DNA from: Didymella arachidicola
Lineage: Eukaryota > Ascomycota > Dothideomycetes > Pleosporales > Didymellaceae
Length of the DNA stretch: 64,000 nucleotides
Direction of reading: 5' to 3'
NCBI GenBank assembly: GCA_016630955.3
Contig: CM049993.1
Span: 1,488,001-1,552,000 of the forward strand
Numbering within the stretch: the first letter of the stretch is position 1; each line of letters begins with the position of its first letter. Of the stretch, positions 40,864 through 51,340 are shown piece by piece. Both the position numbers and the translations under genes were made by a program. The notes under the pieces are model-generated. The model did not search any database. It was not told the DNA's origin and saw nothing but the letters and a program-made list of their open reading frames with translations.

Positions 40864-42112
40864 TCAATCGTTGTAATTAACAACACCCGAACCATCCTTA
40901 TTCGCCTTCGGGATCCCATAGCGCGCGCTCAAGTCCTCCTCCTGACTCTTGCCGTTGGGATCGAGATACGGTCTCTCCGCCTGATTGCACACGCGCACCG
41001 CATGACGACGATGCGGCGCAAACCCATACGTCGCAGAGTGGTTCGTGACGCGGTTATCCCAGAACGCGACGTCGCCAGCCTGCCACTGGAAGCGGGCGTG
41101 GAACTCTGGACTCGTGGCGACGATCTCGTTGAGCAGGGCGATGATGTGGTCGGACTCGGTTTTGGGGACGCCGACGATTTTGGTCACGAAGCCGGGGTTG
41201 AAGAAGATGCTCTTCCAGCCTGTGACGGGGTGGGTGCGGACGAGGGGGTGCTCTGTTGTGACGGCCTCGCGTCGGACGGTGCGGCCGAGGTCACGTGAGC
41301 CTTGGGCTTGGAGGTCTGCGGAGTGGAGGGCTGTGAGGGACTCGAGGTACTTTTGCATGTGGGGCGAGAGCATGTCGTAGGCAGCGTACTGGGAGGACCA
41401 GAGAGTGTCGCCGCCGCCGCCGCGGGGTGGGCCGGTGAGGACTTTCAGCGATGTGTATGAGGGTGGTTGAATCTCGTATGTGACCTTGCAAAGTTAGATT
41501 GGTGAACGCAAAGAGAGGAGAGGGGGTAGTGCTTACATCCGAGTGCCAGAGGAAGGTGGGGGAAAACAAGGAACGAAGATCGGGCGAGCCTTCACCGGTG
41601 TATACCACGTGGACATCCTCCAGTCCCTCTTGACGCGGCACAGCTGTTGTTGCGTGCTTGTGAAGCTGGCCGAAGTATCGTCCGAGCGCGCGCTGCTCCT
41701 CGATGCCGAAATTCTTCTGGTTGCGGAAAAAGACGACCCCTCTTGTGGCAATCAGTCGTGCAAGGTCATTCTTCTGAGGATCTGTGAGGTTGGCTAGATC
41801 CACGCCGTGTACTTCTGTGCCGATCTTTGGGTTGTAGTCGAACACCTCTGTTGCGGATGACAGAAGGTTCTTGAAGTTGACATCACCCAGGGTGCCCTTA
41901 TCGACATAAGCGTGTTCCTCAAGTGCGGGCCAGGTGATGTCGGGGAAGCGCGGCCGTAGATGCTCGAACTCATAGGTGTCGTCATGCTGTATGACTGTCG
42001 TGCGCCCGGGGACGTAGTTGTGTGTGTTGAGGGGCTTGACAGCTTGCTTGAGGCTTGTTTGGGGTGTGGCGTCACTTGACTGGAACGCTGGGTCCACGAG
42101 TCCGGGTGCCAT
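40864..42112 (-). CDS. TauD-family alpha-ketoglutarate-dependent dioxygenase
   Basis: Two exons, 42112-41537 and 41484-40864, 398 aa. Fungal members oxidise taurine or other sulfonates, or related small acids, using Fe(II), O2 and 2-oxoglutarate. The iron ligands are visible as HSD in FLWHSDVTYE (across the splice) and the distal His in TNHSATYGF. The C-terminal Arg in APHRRHAVRV should bind the co-substrate. The 52-nt intron has a GTAAGC donor and a TGCAAG acceptor and is phase 0. An upstream in-frame GTG at 42157 is not a likely start; the ATG at 42112 (MAPGLVDPAF) fits the family. The exact substrate is not predictable. Confidence 0.88.
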
Positions 42113-43281
42113 GTTGTCTGTGGTGGTGACGGAGTATCGGCAGCGATTGGTGTTCACTTTCTATGCAAGGTACCCGGTGGCAGTGGTGGGGTGGGGTCCG
42201 CTTTCTCGAGCAGTGACTGGTCACTGCGGTGAGTGATGGAATAGATCTGCCACAGCGGGAAGCTCGGTGAAATGGGTTTTTGAGGAAAGTCGGCGCTGTG
42301 CTGGCGATGTGAAGCTTTATTGAGAATGGGAAAGCGGACGATTGCGGACAAAGTACTTATAGTATTCACCTGGTAGTACCGGTACGTAGACCCATATCAG
42401 GACGCTTAGCAGACCAATTGCGCCATCGCTCGCAATCACAACTTCTGCCACATATGGTCCGGCAACTTTCTCCACATTTCTGACCGCTACGTGATCCTGC
42501 AACCGCATCGGTTGCGTGCGCGGAGGTGAATCCGGGGAAGTATCGCGTCGACTATTTTTCGCGTGGTGACGACAGTGCTCTTGTGATCCGAGGCTGTTCA
42601 CATTGTGGTGTTGGTGAGCAGGGCGCAACTCCGTTTCGAGCCAACGAAACCACTGTCCCTGGCTATCAGGATCAAACTCATGGCTCATTGCTTGTAATGA
42701 CCTTTCGACGTATACACCATCTCGAAAATGGCAAGTCGATCCTGCCCATGATCTGACATGGTGAAACGCTCATCGGGTGCGGACTGAAGTCGACTGGAGT
42801 GGGTGCGCTAAGGCTCGATTCGGCAAAGTGCAAGTTATTGCACCATCATCTGGGGACATGACGCCTTCGCTCGTCTTCAGATATAACATAGCGCAGGGGC
42901 CACCGCCGCCATGATTTCGTAATCTGAATAGCATATATGCGGGAAGCTTCGATCAGATTAGATCGCTCCGGTCTGCGTCCGGCGTGGGCAGGATTTGGTG
43001 TCTTCGACAACTTGGATTCTCGCCGCGATCTGACGTCTGACGCAGCAGAGTGCTACGCACACGCAGCTTCGACATGGCTTGGCTGACTTTGACACCTTCG
43101 TGTGTCAGGCTACTGTGTAGTCGGGTTTGTTGCTTAGACGCTGGTGATGACAATCACAGGCGAAGGTTGACCGTGTCGCCGTCTCCATGCAAGTAGATCG
43201 AGCAGCAGGTTGTCCTCTGTAGTTGGGATAGCTGCGACACTTGTCGGGCGCAGGCACTGCGCCATGAGGTGCTGCCAGCCC
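42113..43281. other. Intergenic region with one unassigned ORF
   Basis: 1.2 kb, presumed promoter of the TauD gene. A minus-strand ATG frame at 42688-42317 (123 codons) contains a hydrophobic stretch (AIGLLSVLIWVYVPVLPG), but I do not recognise it and cannot tell whether it is expressed. Confidence 0.3.
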
Positions 43282-43587
43282 TCAATCTTTCCGTGTTGGC
43301 CGGACGCTGGCTTCGAGTGTAGGTATGGGCACGCCGTTGAGGTCGGTCCATTTGATCCAGGCCTTGGGCGCAGGCTTCTCTGCAGCGACTGCTTCCGGCT
43401 TGATGCTGCCGTCTTCTGCCAACTTGTTGCGCTGCCTCACGATGCCCGCCTCTTCCAAACGCGGGGTCCAGTACGGATGGATGCCCTTGTGGACTCGCCA
43501 CAACTCGTAGTTGCCGACGCCGAGGACGAGGAGCGAGGTGACGAGGCGGAACCGCTGAGCAGCACGCGAGGACACTGCGGAACTCAT
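43282..43587 (-). CDS. Small single-pass membrane protein, unknown function
   Basis: 101 aa, single exon. A hydrophobic segment FRLVTSLLVLGVGNYELW lies at residues 13-30, preceded by Arg residues. A soluble C-terminal part rich in Lys and Glu ends KWTDLNGVPIPTLEAS. This layout suits a small mitochondrial or ER membrane protein, but I do not recognise the family. The frame stays open far upstream, overlapping PRP22 in antisense, so the start is chosen by position in the inter-gene gap. It is head-to-head with PRP22, 268 bp apart. Confidence 0.6.
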   Translation of the reverse strand: MSSAVSSRAAQRFRLVTSLLVLGVGNYELWRVHKGIHPYWTPRLEEAGIVRQRNKLAEDGSIKPEAVAAEKPAPKAWIKWTDLNGVPIPTLEASVRPTRKD

Positions 43588-43660
43588 AGTGGCTGCTGCC
43601 TGGGGAGAGAAGGCGATGTTTGCAGGTGCAGTGCACGCAGCGCTCGAGTAATTAGTAGGA

Positions 43661-43707
43661 GTGGCCGTGGTCGTGGCCGTGGCCGTGGTCGTGGCCGTGG
43701 TTGTGGT
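43661..43707. repeat. Hexanucleotide repeat (GTGGCC/GTGGTC)
   Basis: About eight units of GTGGCC or GTGGTC in the shared leader between the small membrane protein gene and PRP22. Confidence 0.85.
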
Positions 43708-43855
43708 CTGCGGAGATGCCGCGCCCGTGACTGGTCGATGCCTGCGGGGAACAGAGGCGGCTGCTTGGCTGGAGCCAGCCGGGAGCTGCGTCGCGCATCG
43801 CCAGAACTTTTTGAGCACCAACGTCGCGACGCCCACCCGGGCTCCCACCGCAACC

Positions 43856-46800
43856 ATGGACGACCTCGCGAACCTCGAGTTCCTGTCGCTCGTGTCCAAG
43901 GTCACGTCCGAGATCCAGAACCACTTGGGCGTGTCGGACAAGACCCTTGCCGAGTTCGTCATCGACCAGCATGCCGGCGCGAAGGGCGTCGCCGACTTCA
44001 AGGAGCAGCTGGAGGCCATGGGCGCCGAGTTCCCGCAGAGCCTGGTCGAGAGCATCGACCGTCTGATCCTGACGCTGCACCCCAAGTACAAGAGCAAGAA
44101 CGCGAGCGCGAGCGCAGCCAAGGCCGCCGGGGACGACGACGACGACGCCGCCCGCGACCGCAAGACACGCGTGTTCAAGGGCCTGGCCATCGCCGACAAG
44201 CAGGTCGACTTCAGCGACCCCGACGATGCACCCGCGAGCCATGCGCCCGAGCCAGACGCCCTCGACGACACGTTCGCCATGCTGGAGGGCCTGGCAGGGA
44301 AGGGCGCCGGCGCCGGCGCAGGCAGGCCCAAGGAGCGGTCGCGCAAGCGCAGCGTGAGTCCCTATAGCAGCGACGACGACCGAGGCGGCAAGAGGCACAG
44401 ACGCAAGAACCGCTCCCCATCGTCGTCGCCCGGCCGTGGGCGCCGGCAGCACGAGCACGACGAGCTGGTCTTCGAGGACGAGTTTGGGCGCACGCGGACC
44501 GTCAAGCACCACGACAAGCAGCGCAGCCGCAAGAAGTACCGCGACGAAGACCTCGACGAGTTCCGCCGCCCGCCGACCCCCGAGCTGGACGACGAGCCTG
44601 TGCTGTACAAGGTCTACAACGGCAAGGTCACCGGCGTCAAGGACTTTGGCGCATTCGTCAACCTGCAGGGTGTCAAGGGCAAGGTCGACGGACTGGTCCA
44701 TGTCTCTCAGATACAAGAGGGCGGCCGCGTCAACCATCCGTCCGACCTCCTCTCGCGGTGGCAAGAGGTCAAGGTCAAGGTCATCAAGATGGAGAACGGC
44801 AGATTGTCCTTGTCTATGAAGGAGGTCGACCAGCAGTCTGGACGCGACCTGGCTCCGTCAAGACGTATCGAGTCGTTTGGCTCGGGCGCAAATTCCCAAG
44901 CGCTGGGCGGCATTCCCGGCCTGATGGACGGCAGCGTGCCTGTCATCGAGGACGGCTTCAACAGTCGCAAGAACGGCATGCGAAAGCGCATGACCTCGCC
45001 TGAAAGATGGGAGATCAAGCAACTGATTGCGTCCGGTGTCATCCCCAAGTCAGACTATCCGGACATCGACGAAGATTACAATGCGCACATAGCCGGCGAA
45101 GGAGGCTTCGAGGAAGAGGAGGATGTCGATATCGAGGTCCGCGAGGAGGAACCACCCTTCTTGGCTGGTCAGACGAAGCAGTCCCTCGAGCTGTCGCCCA
45201 TACGAATCATTAAAGCGCCCGATGGCTCGCTCAACCGAGCCGCCATGTCTGGAGACACATTAGCCAAGGAGCGTCGAGACCTACGGCAGCAAGAAGCCCA
45301 AGAGAAGGCTGCCAAGGAAGCTGCCAACGTCGACCTCAGCAGTCAGTGGAACGACCCCATGGCCCAGCAACGACAGTTCGCGAGCGATCTGCGCAACACC
45401 CGACGAGACCAGCCCGCAGAGGCCATGCCCGAGTGGAAGAAGATCGCGACCAACAGCAAAGATGCCTCGTTCGGCAAGCGGACGAACATGAGCATCAAAG
45501 ATCAACGCGAGTCGCTGCCAGTCTTCAAGTTTCGCAAGCAGCTGCTCGAGGCTGTTGCTGCGCATCAAATCCTAATCGTCGTTGGTGACACTGGCTCTGG
45601 AAAGACGACGCAGATGACTCAGTACCTAGCAGAAGCGGGCTACGCGAACGAGCTAGTTATTGGTTGCACACAGCCTCGACGTGTCGCTGCCATGAGCGTT
45701 GCCAAGCGTGTTGCTGAGGAAGTCGGCTGCAAGCTTGGGAATGAAGTCGGTTACACCATTCGATTCGAGGACAACACGTCACCGGATACACGCATCAAGT
45801 ACATGACAGATGGTATCTTGCAGAGAGAGATTTTGCTGGATCCCATGTTGAACAAGTACAGCTGCATTATGCTGGACGAGGCTCACGAGCGTACTATCGC
45901 CACTGACGTTCTCTTTGGGTTGCTGAAGAAGACGCTCAAACGACGACCGGACATGAAGCTCATCGTCACCAGTGCCACCCTCGATGCCGACAAGTTCTCG
46001 GAGTACTTCTACAAGTGTCCCATTTTTTCCATCCCCGGCAGAACATGTAAGTCGACCTACCAGCTCCCCAATCACACCTCGCTAACATCCATCAGTCCCT
46101 GTCGAAGTCATGTACAGCCGAGAGCCCGAGTCTGACTACTTGGACGCTGCGTTGGTCACTGTCATGCAGATTCACTTGACGGAACCCGCGGGAGATATCC
46201 TGCTCTTCCTGACAGGTAAGGAGGAGATTGATTCATCCTGCGAGATTTTATCGGAACGCATGAAAGCGCTTGGGCCGAATGTACCAGAACTGATGATTTT
46301 GCCCATTTACGGAGCTCTGCCTTCGGAGGTCGCATCGCGCATTTTTGAGCCTGCGCCAAATGGGACTCGCAAGTGTGTCATTGCCACCAACATCGCCGAG
46401 ACCAGTCTTACCATTGACGGAATCTACTATGTTGTAGATCCCGGCTTCGTCAAGCAGAGCTCTTACGATGGTAAGCTCGGCATGGATCGCCTGCAGATCA
46501 CACCCATCTCGCAGGCTCAGGCGCGCCAGAGAAGTGGAAGAGCCGGAAGAACAGGCCCAGGAAAGTGCTTCCGCCTGTACACCGAGGCTGCCTTCCAGAA
46601 CGAGATGTTGCCAACCACCATTCCGGAGATCCAGCGACAGAATCTGTCAAACACCATTTTGATGCTCAAAGCCATGGGCATCAACGATCTCTTGCACTTT
46701 GACTTCATGGACCCACCACCAACCAACACCATGTTGACTGCTCTTGAAGAGCTGTACCAGCTCGGATCTCTCGACGATGAAGGCCTGCTCACCCGTCTTG

Positions 46801-47561
46801 GTCGCCAGATGGCCGATTTCCCCATGGACCCTACTCTATCCAAAGCGCTCATCAAGAGTGTAGACCTGCAATGCTCAGACGAGATCCTCACCATCGTTGC
46901 CATGATCAGCGCCACACAGTCCGTCTTCCACCGCCCACGAGACAAGCAACAACAAGCCGACCAGAAAAAGCAAAAGTTCAACGACCCTTCCGGCGATCAC
47001 CTCACACTGCTCAACGTATACAACGGCTGGAAGCAAGGCGGCTTCAGCACCCCCTGGTGCCACGAAAACTTCGTCATCCCGCGCAACATGCAGCGCGTCA
47101 AGGACGTGCGCAACCAACTTCTCCAAATCATGGCGCGCCACAAGCACTCAGTCGTCTCATGCGGCCGCAACACAATCAAAGTCCGCCAAGCACTCTGCTC
47201 AGGCTTCTTCCGCAACTCAGCCCGCAAGGACCCCGCAGAAGGCTACAAAACCCTCGTCGAAGGTACGCCCGTCTACTTGCACCCCAGCTCGGCTCTGTTC
47301 GGCAAGCCCAGCGAGCACGTTGTGTATCACTCGCTCGTCGAGACGACGAAGGAGTACATGCATGTCTGTAGCGCGATCGAGCCCAAGTGGTTGGTTGAGG
47401 CGGCGCCGACGTTCTTCAAAGTCGCGCCGACGGATAGGCTAAGTAAGAGGAAGAAGGCGGAGAGGATTCAGCCGCTGCATAATAAGTTTCAGGGCGAGGA
47501 TGATTGGAGGCTGAGTGCGCAGAGGAAGGCTGGGAGGGGAGGGGGTGGTACGTGGGGTTAG
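43856..47561 (+). CDS. PRP22: Pre-mRNA-splicing DEAH-box helicase Prp22 (DHX8)
   Basis: Two exons, 43856-46046 and 46096-47561, 1218 aa. Prp22 releases mature mRNA from the spliceosome and proofreads 3' splice-site choice. Order of domains: an N-terminal helical part, an RS-like basic and acidic linker, an S1 RNA-binding domain at ~248-325 (YNGKVTGVKDFGAFVNLQG), then the DEAH core. The core has Walker A GDTGSGKTTQ (~578), DEAH in MLDEAHERT (~670), SAT, and motif VI QRSGRAGRTGPG. HA2 and OB-fold domains follow. The S1 domain distinguishes Prp22 from Prp2, Prp16 and Prp43. The 49-nt intron (GTAAGT, CTAAC, ATCAG) joins PGRT to FPVEVMYS. An upstream open frame of 65 codons starts at a non-ATG. 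Confidence 0.95.
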
Positions 47562-48647
47562 TTCGTAGTGGAACGAGCGAGAGTTTGATACCATGCTGAG
47601 TTAACATGTCAACGCTATGCCTTGGATTGTGGGCTCTTCTTCATTGCGTAATGTCTCCCTCTCACACGTGACAATCCAAGTACGGGATACCAACTCATCC
47701 TACCCTACCTCTCGGTCTCAAAAACAACACACTTCAACCCCTCCTACATACCATCACCCGCCCCTCCTCCAAACCATACCCCCACCAACACAATCCCACC
47801 TCAAACGCCAGTCCTCTCTGCACAACACCATCTCTGAGGATAGCAGCCAGCACGCCCGCGCTCTTACATACAACCTTGGAACCCCTCCCTCACAAACGAA
47901 CATCATCAGCTACGATGCCGGTGGGCGAGGCTGAGCATCTAGTTGCAGTATACAGTGAAGATTGCGAGATGGGGGGCTGTGATTGTCGTTTCAAAACAGT
48001 CAAGGAGGACTACCAAAGGTTACTACTAATTACTCAACACGTCTTCCAGGCTAAGCGGCTTCTCGGCCCAAGATCGCGATCGCGATCGCAATCACGGGAG
48101 TATGGTGTGTCTGGACGGCAGTGTAGCGTGTGCATCGCTGGGTGGTGAGTGCGGCAGATATGCGGACAGGGATACGGTCAAGTCTGTGTTGTGGGCTCGT
48201 GGGAGATTAGGTGGCGTGTGGGGAGCCGCGGGATGTACTGAGCGTGGGGATCTGAGATGGGAGGGAGTCTGATATAGCTGGAGTGATCTATGTTAGTATG
48301 CCTGGGGGGAATTTATGAGGTAATGAGGTTCTTTGTACAACAGGAACTACATCAGCAATGTGGGGAAGGGTTTATGTGCTAGAGGGAGATGGTTTCTCGG
48401 GTTTGTGGGTCGTGTTTCTCGTCGTGGTTGACGACTACTATCGAGCTATCCTGATCGACGATGTGTATCAAAACGAATGTGGCCGGATGCATACGTTATT
48501 TATATATGGTTAGTAGTGCTCTAGCAGAGATTAGGATATCAAGAGTCATCACTACCATAATTGCTCACTGACACAGCGATGGGATGTTGCTCGTTTCTCT
48601 TTGAACAGTATAAACGAAAACCACTCAAGCACGCATCACCACCACAC
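47562..48647. other. Convergent intergenic region
   Basis: 1.1 kb between the 3' ends of PRP22 and the MFS gene. It contains a CT-rich stretch (47700-47830), a small ORF listed separately and a short GATCGC palindromic run near 48071. Nothing else seen. Confidence 0.4.
47915..48148 (+). CDS. Possible small protein, unknown
   Basis: 77 codons from ATG, with an acidic Cys-containing N-terminus (EDCEMGGCDCRF) and a short SRSRSRSQSRE stretch. The pyrimidine-rich sequence in front resembles a fungal leader. No relative is recognised and it may be spurious. Confidence 0.25.
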   Translation: MPVGEAEHLVAVYSEDCEMGGCDCRFKTVKEDYQRLLLITQHVFQAKRLLGPRSRSRSQSREYGVSGRQCSVCIAGW

Positions 48648-50430
48648 CTACCTCTTCAACGCCTTCGCCGGCAACAACGCCGTGGTGACCACACATCCCA
48701 GCGTCACTCCCCCCGCAAGATACAACACACTATTCACATCCCCCTTATCATCCCTACTCCTGGCATACAAATGCTGCGCAACAAGCGGACTCACAATCCC
48801 AAACAGTCTGCCCCAGAAACTCGCGACGCCACACGCGGTCCCGCGAATAGGAGCCGGAAACGCCTCGGGCGTCCATCCGTACAGCACGGCGTTGAACATG
48901 GATTGAAAGAAGTACTCCATTGCGTTGAGTCCGACGTTGGATGCGGGGCTATTGACGGCGCTGAAGATGAAAATGCTAGCGGACATGAGTGCGCTCGAGA
49001 CGACCATTGTGTATTTACGGCCGATGTTGGGTGTGCGGTAGAGCAAGGAGCCGAGCAGGACGCCGATGGTGCCCGGGAGGTAGATGAGGATGTAGGAGCG
49101 ATATGTGTAGTTGAGGGAGAGATGGAGAGCGCCGTTCTTGAGCGCGATGATGCGGGGTAGGTATGAACCGGCGACGGTGAAGCCGGTGAAGTCGCAGATG
49201 TAGGTCAACCAGACAAGAGTGGTGAGGCGGACCATCTGGGGCGACGAGAAGAGGATCTTGAAGCGAGCCAGCTCCTGCTTAGTGCTTTTTGACCAGGAGG
49301 GAAGCTCCGAGTCCAACCCCGCACCGCCAGAAAGGGCGTTGTGCTCTCGCTCTACAGCCTGGAATTGCTCGAGCGTGAGACTGCAAGTGGTCTTGTTGTA
49401 GAGCGCGATGTTCTTCAGAACTTCGATAGCTTGGGCGTCTCTGCCACGGTAGAGCAGGAATTTGGGTGATTCTTGGAATCTAAAGGTGACAGATCGTAGG
49501 ATGAAGACCAGCAGGGTGAGGGCGCCGAGGGTGTACCTGCCAGGAGTTAGCGTCGTTAGTGCTGGCTCAGATGAAGAAGGCGTACAGCAGGTATCTCCAG
49601 CCTACATTGTCTTCCTTTTTACAGCAGACCACATCAATACCGACGTTCTTACAAGAAGGTAATGGGCCTGCTTCTGAGAAGTTGGGCGAGCAGCTGTGGA
49701 CGGGTATGAAGCCATAGGCCATGACACTGCAAATAACGACACCGAGAGGCTGGAATATGGATAGCAGAGGAAGAAGATAGCGCTTGCTCTCCGGAGTGAA
49801 CTCAAGCGTAATTGTTGTGTCAATTGGAATGTTGCCGCCAACGCCAAAGCCAGTCAAGGCTGTGAGCACCAGAATGGTGGTGTAGTCATCAGGTGTACCG
49901 AGACACAGTCCAAATATGCAGGCAATCAGGACGGTCGAGTCGAAAGCCCATCGCCGGCCAATGACATCGACCAAGATGCCCCAGGCAAATGCGCCTGCTG
50001 TGAGACCGACAGAGAAGGCGGTCGATAGCTTGCCAGTCTCATTATTGCCGAATCCCAGCTCTTGCTGCAGGGGTGATAGCACGAGTCCGAAAGCTTGCGC
50101 CCACATGAGATCGATGAGGTACCCAAGACCGCAGAGTGACCAGACCATCCACTGGTACCGCCCCATGCCAAACGCATCTATCTGCTTGTCGACCAGCAGG
50201 CACTTTTTGTCGTACAGCGTGGCATCGTCTTCGAGCTCAGACTTGGAGGACCGAGACTCTTCCGAATCACTTTTATTATCGAGCGCGCTGACTTCCTTCT
50301 CGATCTTGTCTAGTATTGCCGCCATGGACGGTGGAAATGTCGCATTGTCGAAGGTGCGCGACGACGAGCCCGACGTCTCTGGAGGAAGGAGAGGCGCCGT
50401 CTCGGAAATGTGCTGTGGATGCGAGTCCAT
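48648..50430 (-). CDS. Major facilitator superfamily transporter (SVOP/sugar-porter-like)
   Basis: Two exons, 50430-49586 and 49536-48648, 577 aa. Twelve hydrophobic helices are visible. The loop 2-3 signature appears as GILVDVIGRRWAFD. The long soluble N-terminus ends in FGMGRYQWMVWSLCGLGYL, a form typical of fungal SVOP-like members. The substrate cannot be predicted. The 49-nt intron has donor GTACGC inside the codons for WRYLLY, branch GCTAAC and acceptor GGCAG, and splicing restores WRYLLYTLGALTLLVF. The frame extends upstream to a GTG at 50502, but the first ATG is at 50430. It is divergent from NOP4. Confidence 0.85.
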
Positions 50431-51340
50431 GCTGCCGAGTCCTACACCGCAGACGCTATACCCAGACGTCAATGGCGCGGCTAGTTCGCTTTTGGCAGGC
50501 ACTTAGCAGAATGCAGTAAGCCGGCCGGTGATTTGGTGAAAGCCTCCCGCTGTCAGCGAGATGTGCGTTTGTGTAACACGTAACACCAGCGGCAGTGGGC
50601 AACAGGCCACGCCTTGAGTAAGGAGAGGGCCTGTTCAGTCGCAATTGGGAGGCAAGGTCTCTCTTCCTAGTAGTGCACTCTAGTCTGATGGAACCAGACC
50701 GTTCAGCGCGGCATGGCAGCACCTCGTGGAAGCTGAATGTAGTCGCGGGGTATCTCGAAGATAGTAATATTAGAGTCAAGACTAGCAAAGACGAGCGAGC
50801 AAGGCGGCGGCAGTGGCAATCATCAACAGCGTCCAAGGCTTACTTCTTATACGATCTGCCCCGTATCTACTGCGGCAAGGGCTCCTCTCAACACAGGAAG
50901 GCACCCCGCGATAAGGCCTGAGCCGCGAATCCTGCCATTCAGGAAGACGGTGCCAGAGCACTAAGACGGCGTTGAGTCCGCAGACGGCGGTCAGACAGAC
51001 GCTGCGCAACCCACAAGTGCATGAGACTTGCACGTGCCGGGCTAGAAACATGGCATTCTGTGGTTGTCGCGGTTCAGAAACATGCGCGAGGCTGCAAACT
51101 AGGCCCACGTGAAGATGCGCGACATGCACGAGTGCCGTCATCCCGCGTTGTGAAGGATGCCCTAGGCGCAACGGGGTGGGGCTGGGCAAAGAGACGAGCC
51201 AATGGCGGGAGAGCCCCTCTTTTTGCGCAATTCCCAAGTTAGCGCCATTCTGCCGCTATCGTCAACTTTTTCTGTAGGCTGGCAAGTACAGTATCGCGAG
51301 AGCGAAGTCCACCGCACATACAATTCCTACCGCTCTTAAC
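50431..51340. promoter_or_regulatory. Divergent promoter, MFS / NOP4
   Basis: 910 bp between divergent starts. No gene or clear element seen. Confidence 0.4.

Noticed and set aside
42113..42157. N-terminal extension of the TauD protein from 42157
   Set aside because: The first codon is GTG and the added residues do not fit the family. The ATG at 42112 does.
43282..44764. Long minus-strand frames across the start of PRP22
   Set aside because: They are antisense to conserved PRP22 coding sequence. Only the segment before 43588 lies outside it.
11562..47561. SEN34 and PRP22 in the same window as the odd tRNA genes, read as a functional cluster
   Set aside because: They are widely separated housekeeping genes present in every fungus. 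Proximity alone is not evidence.
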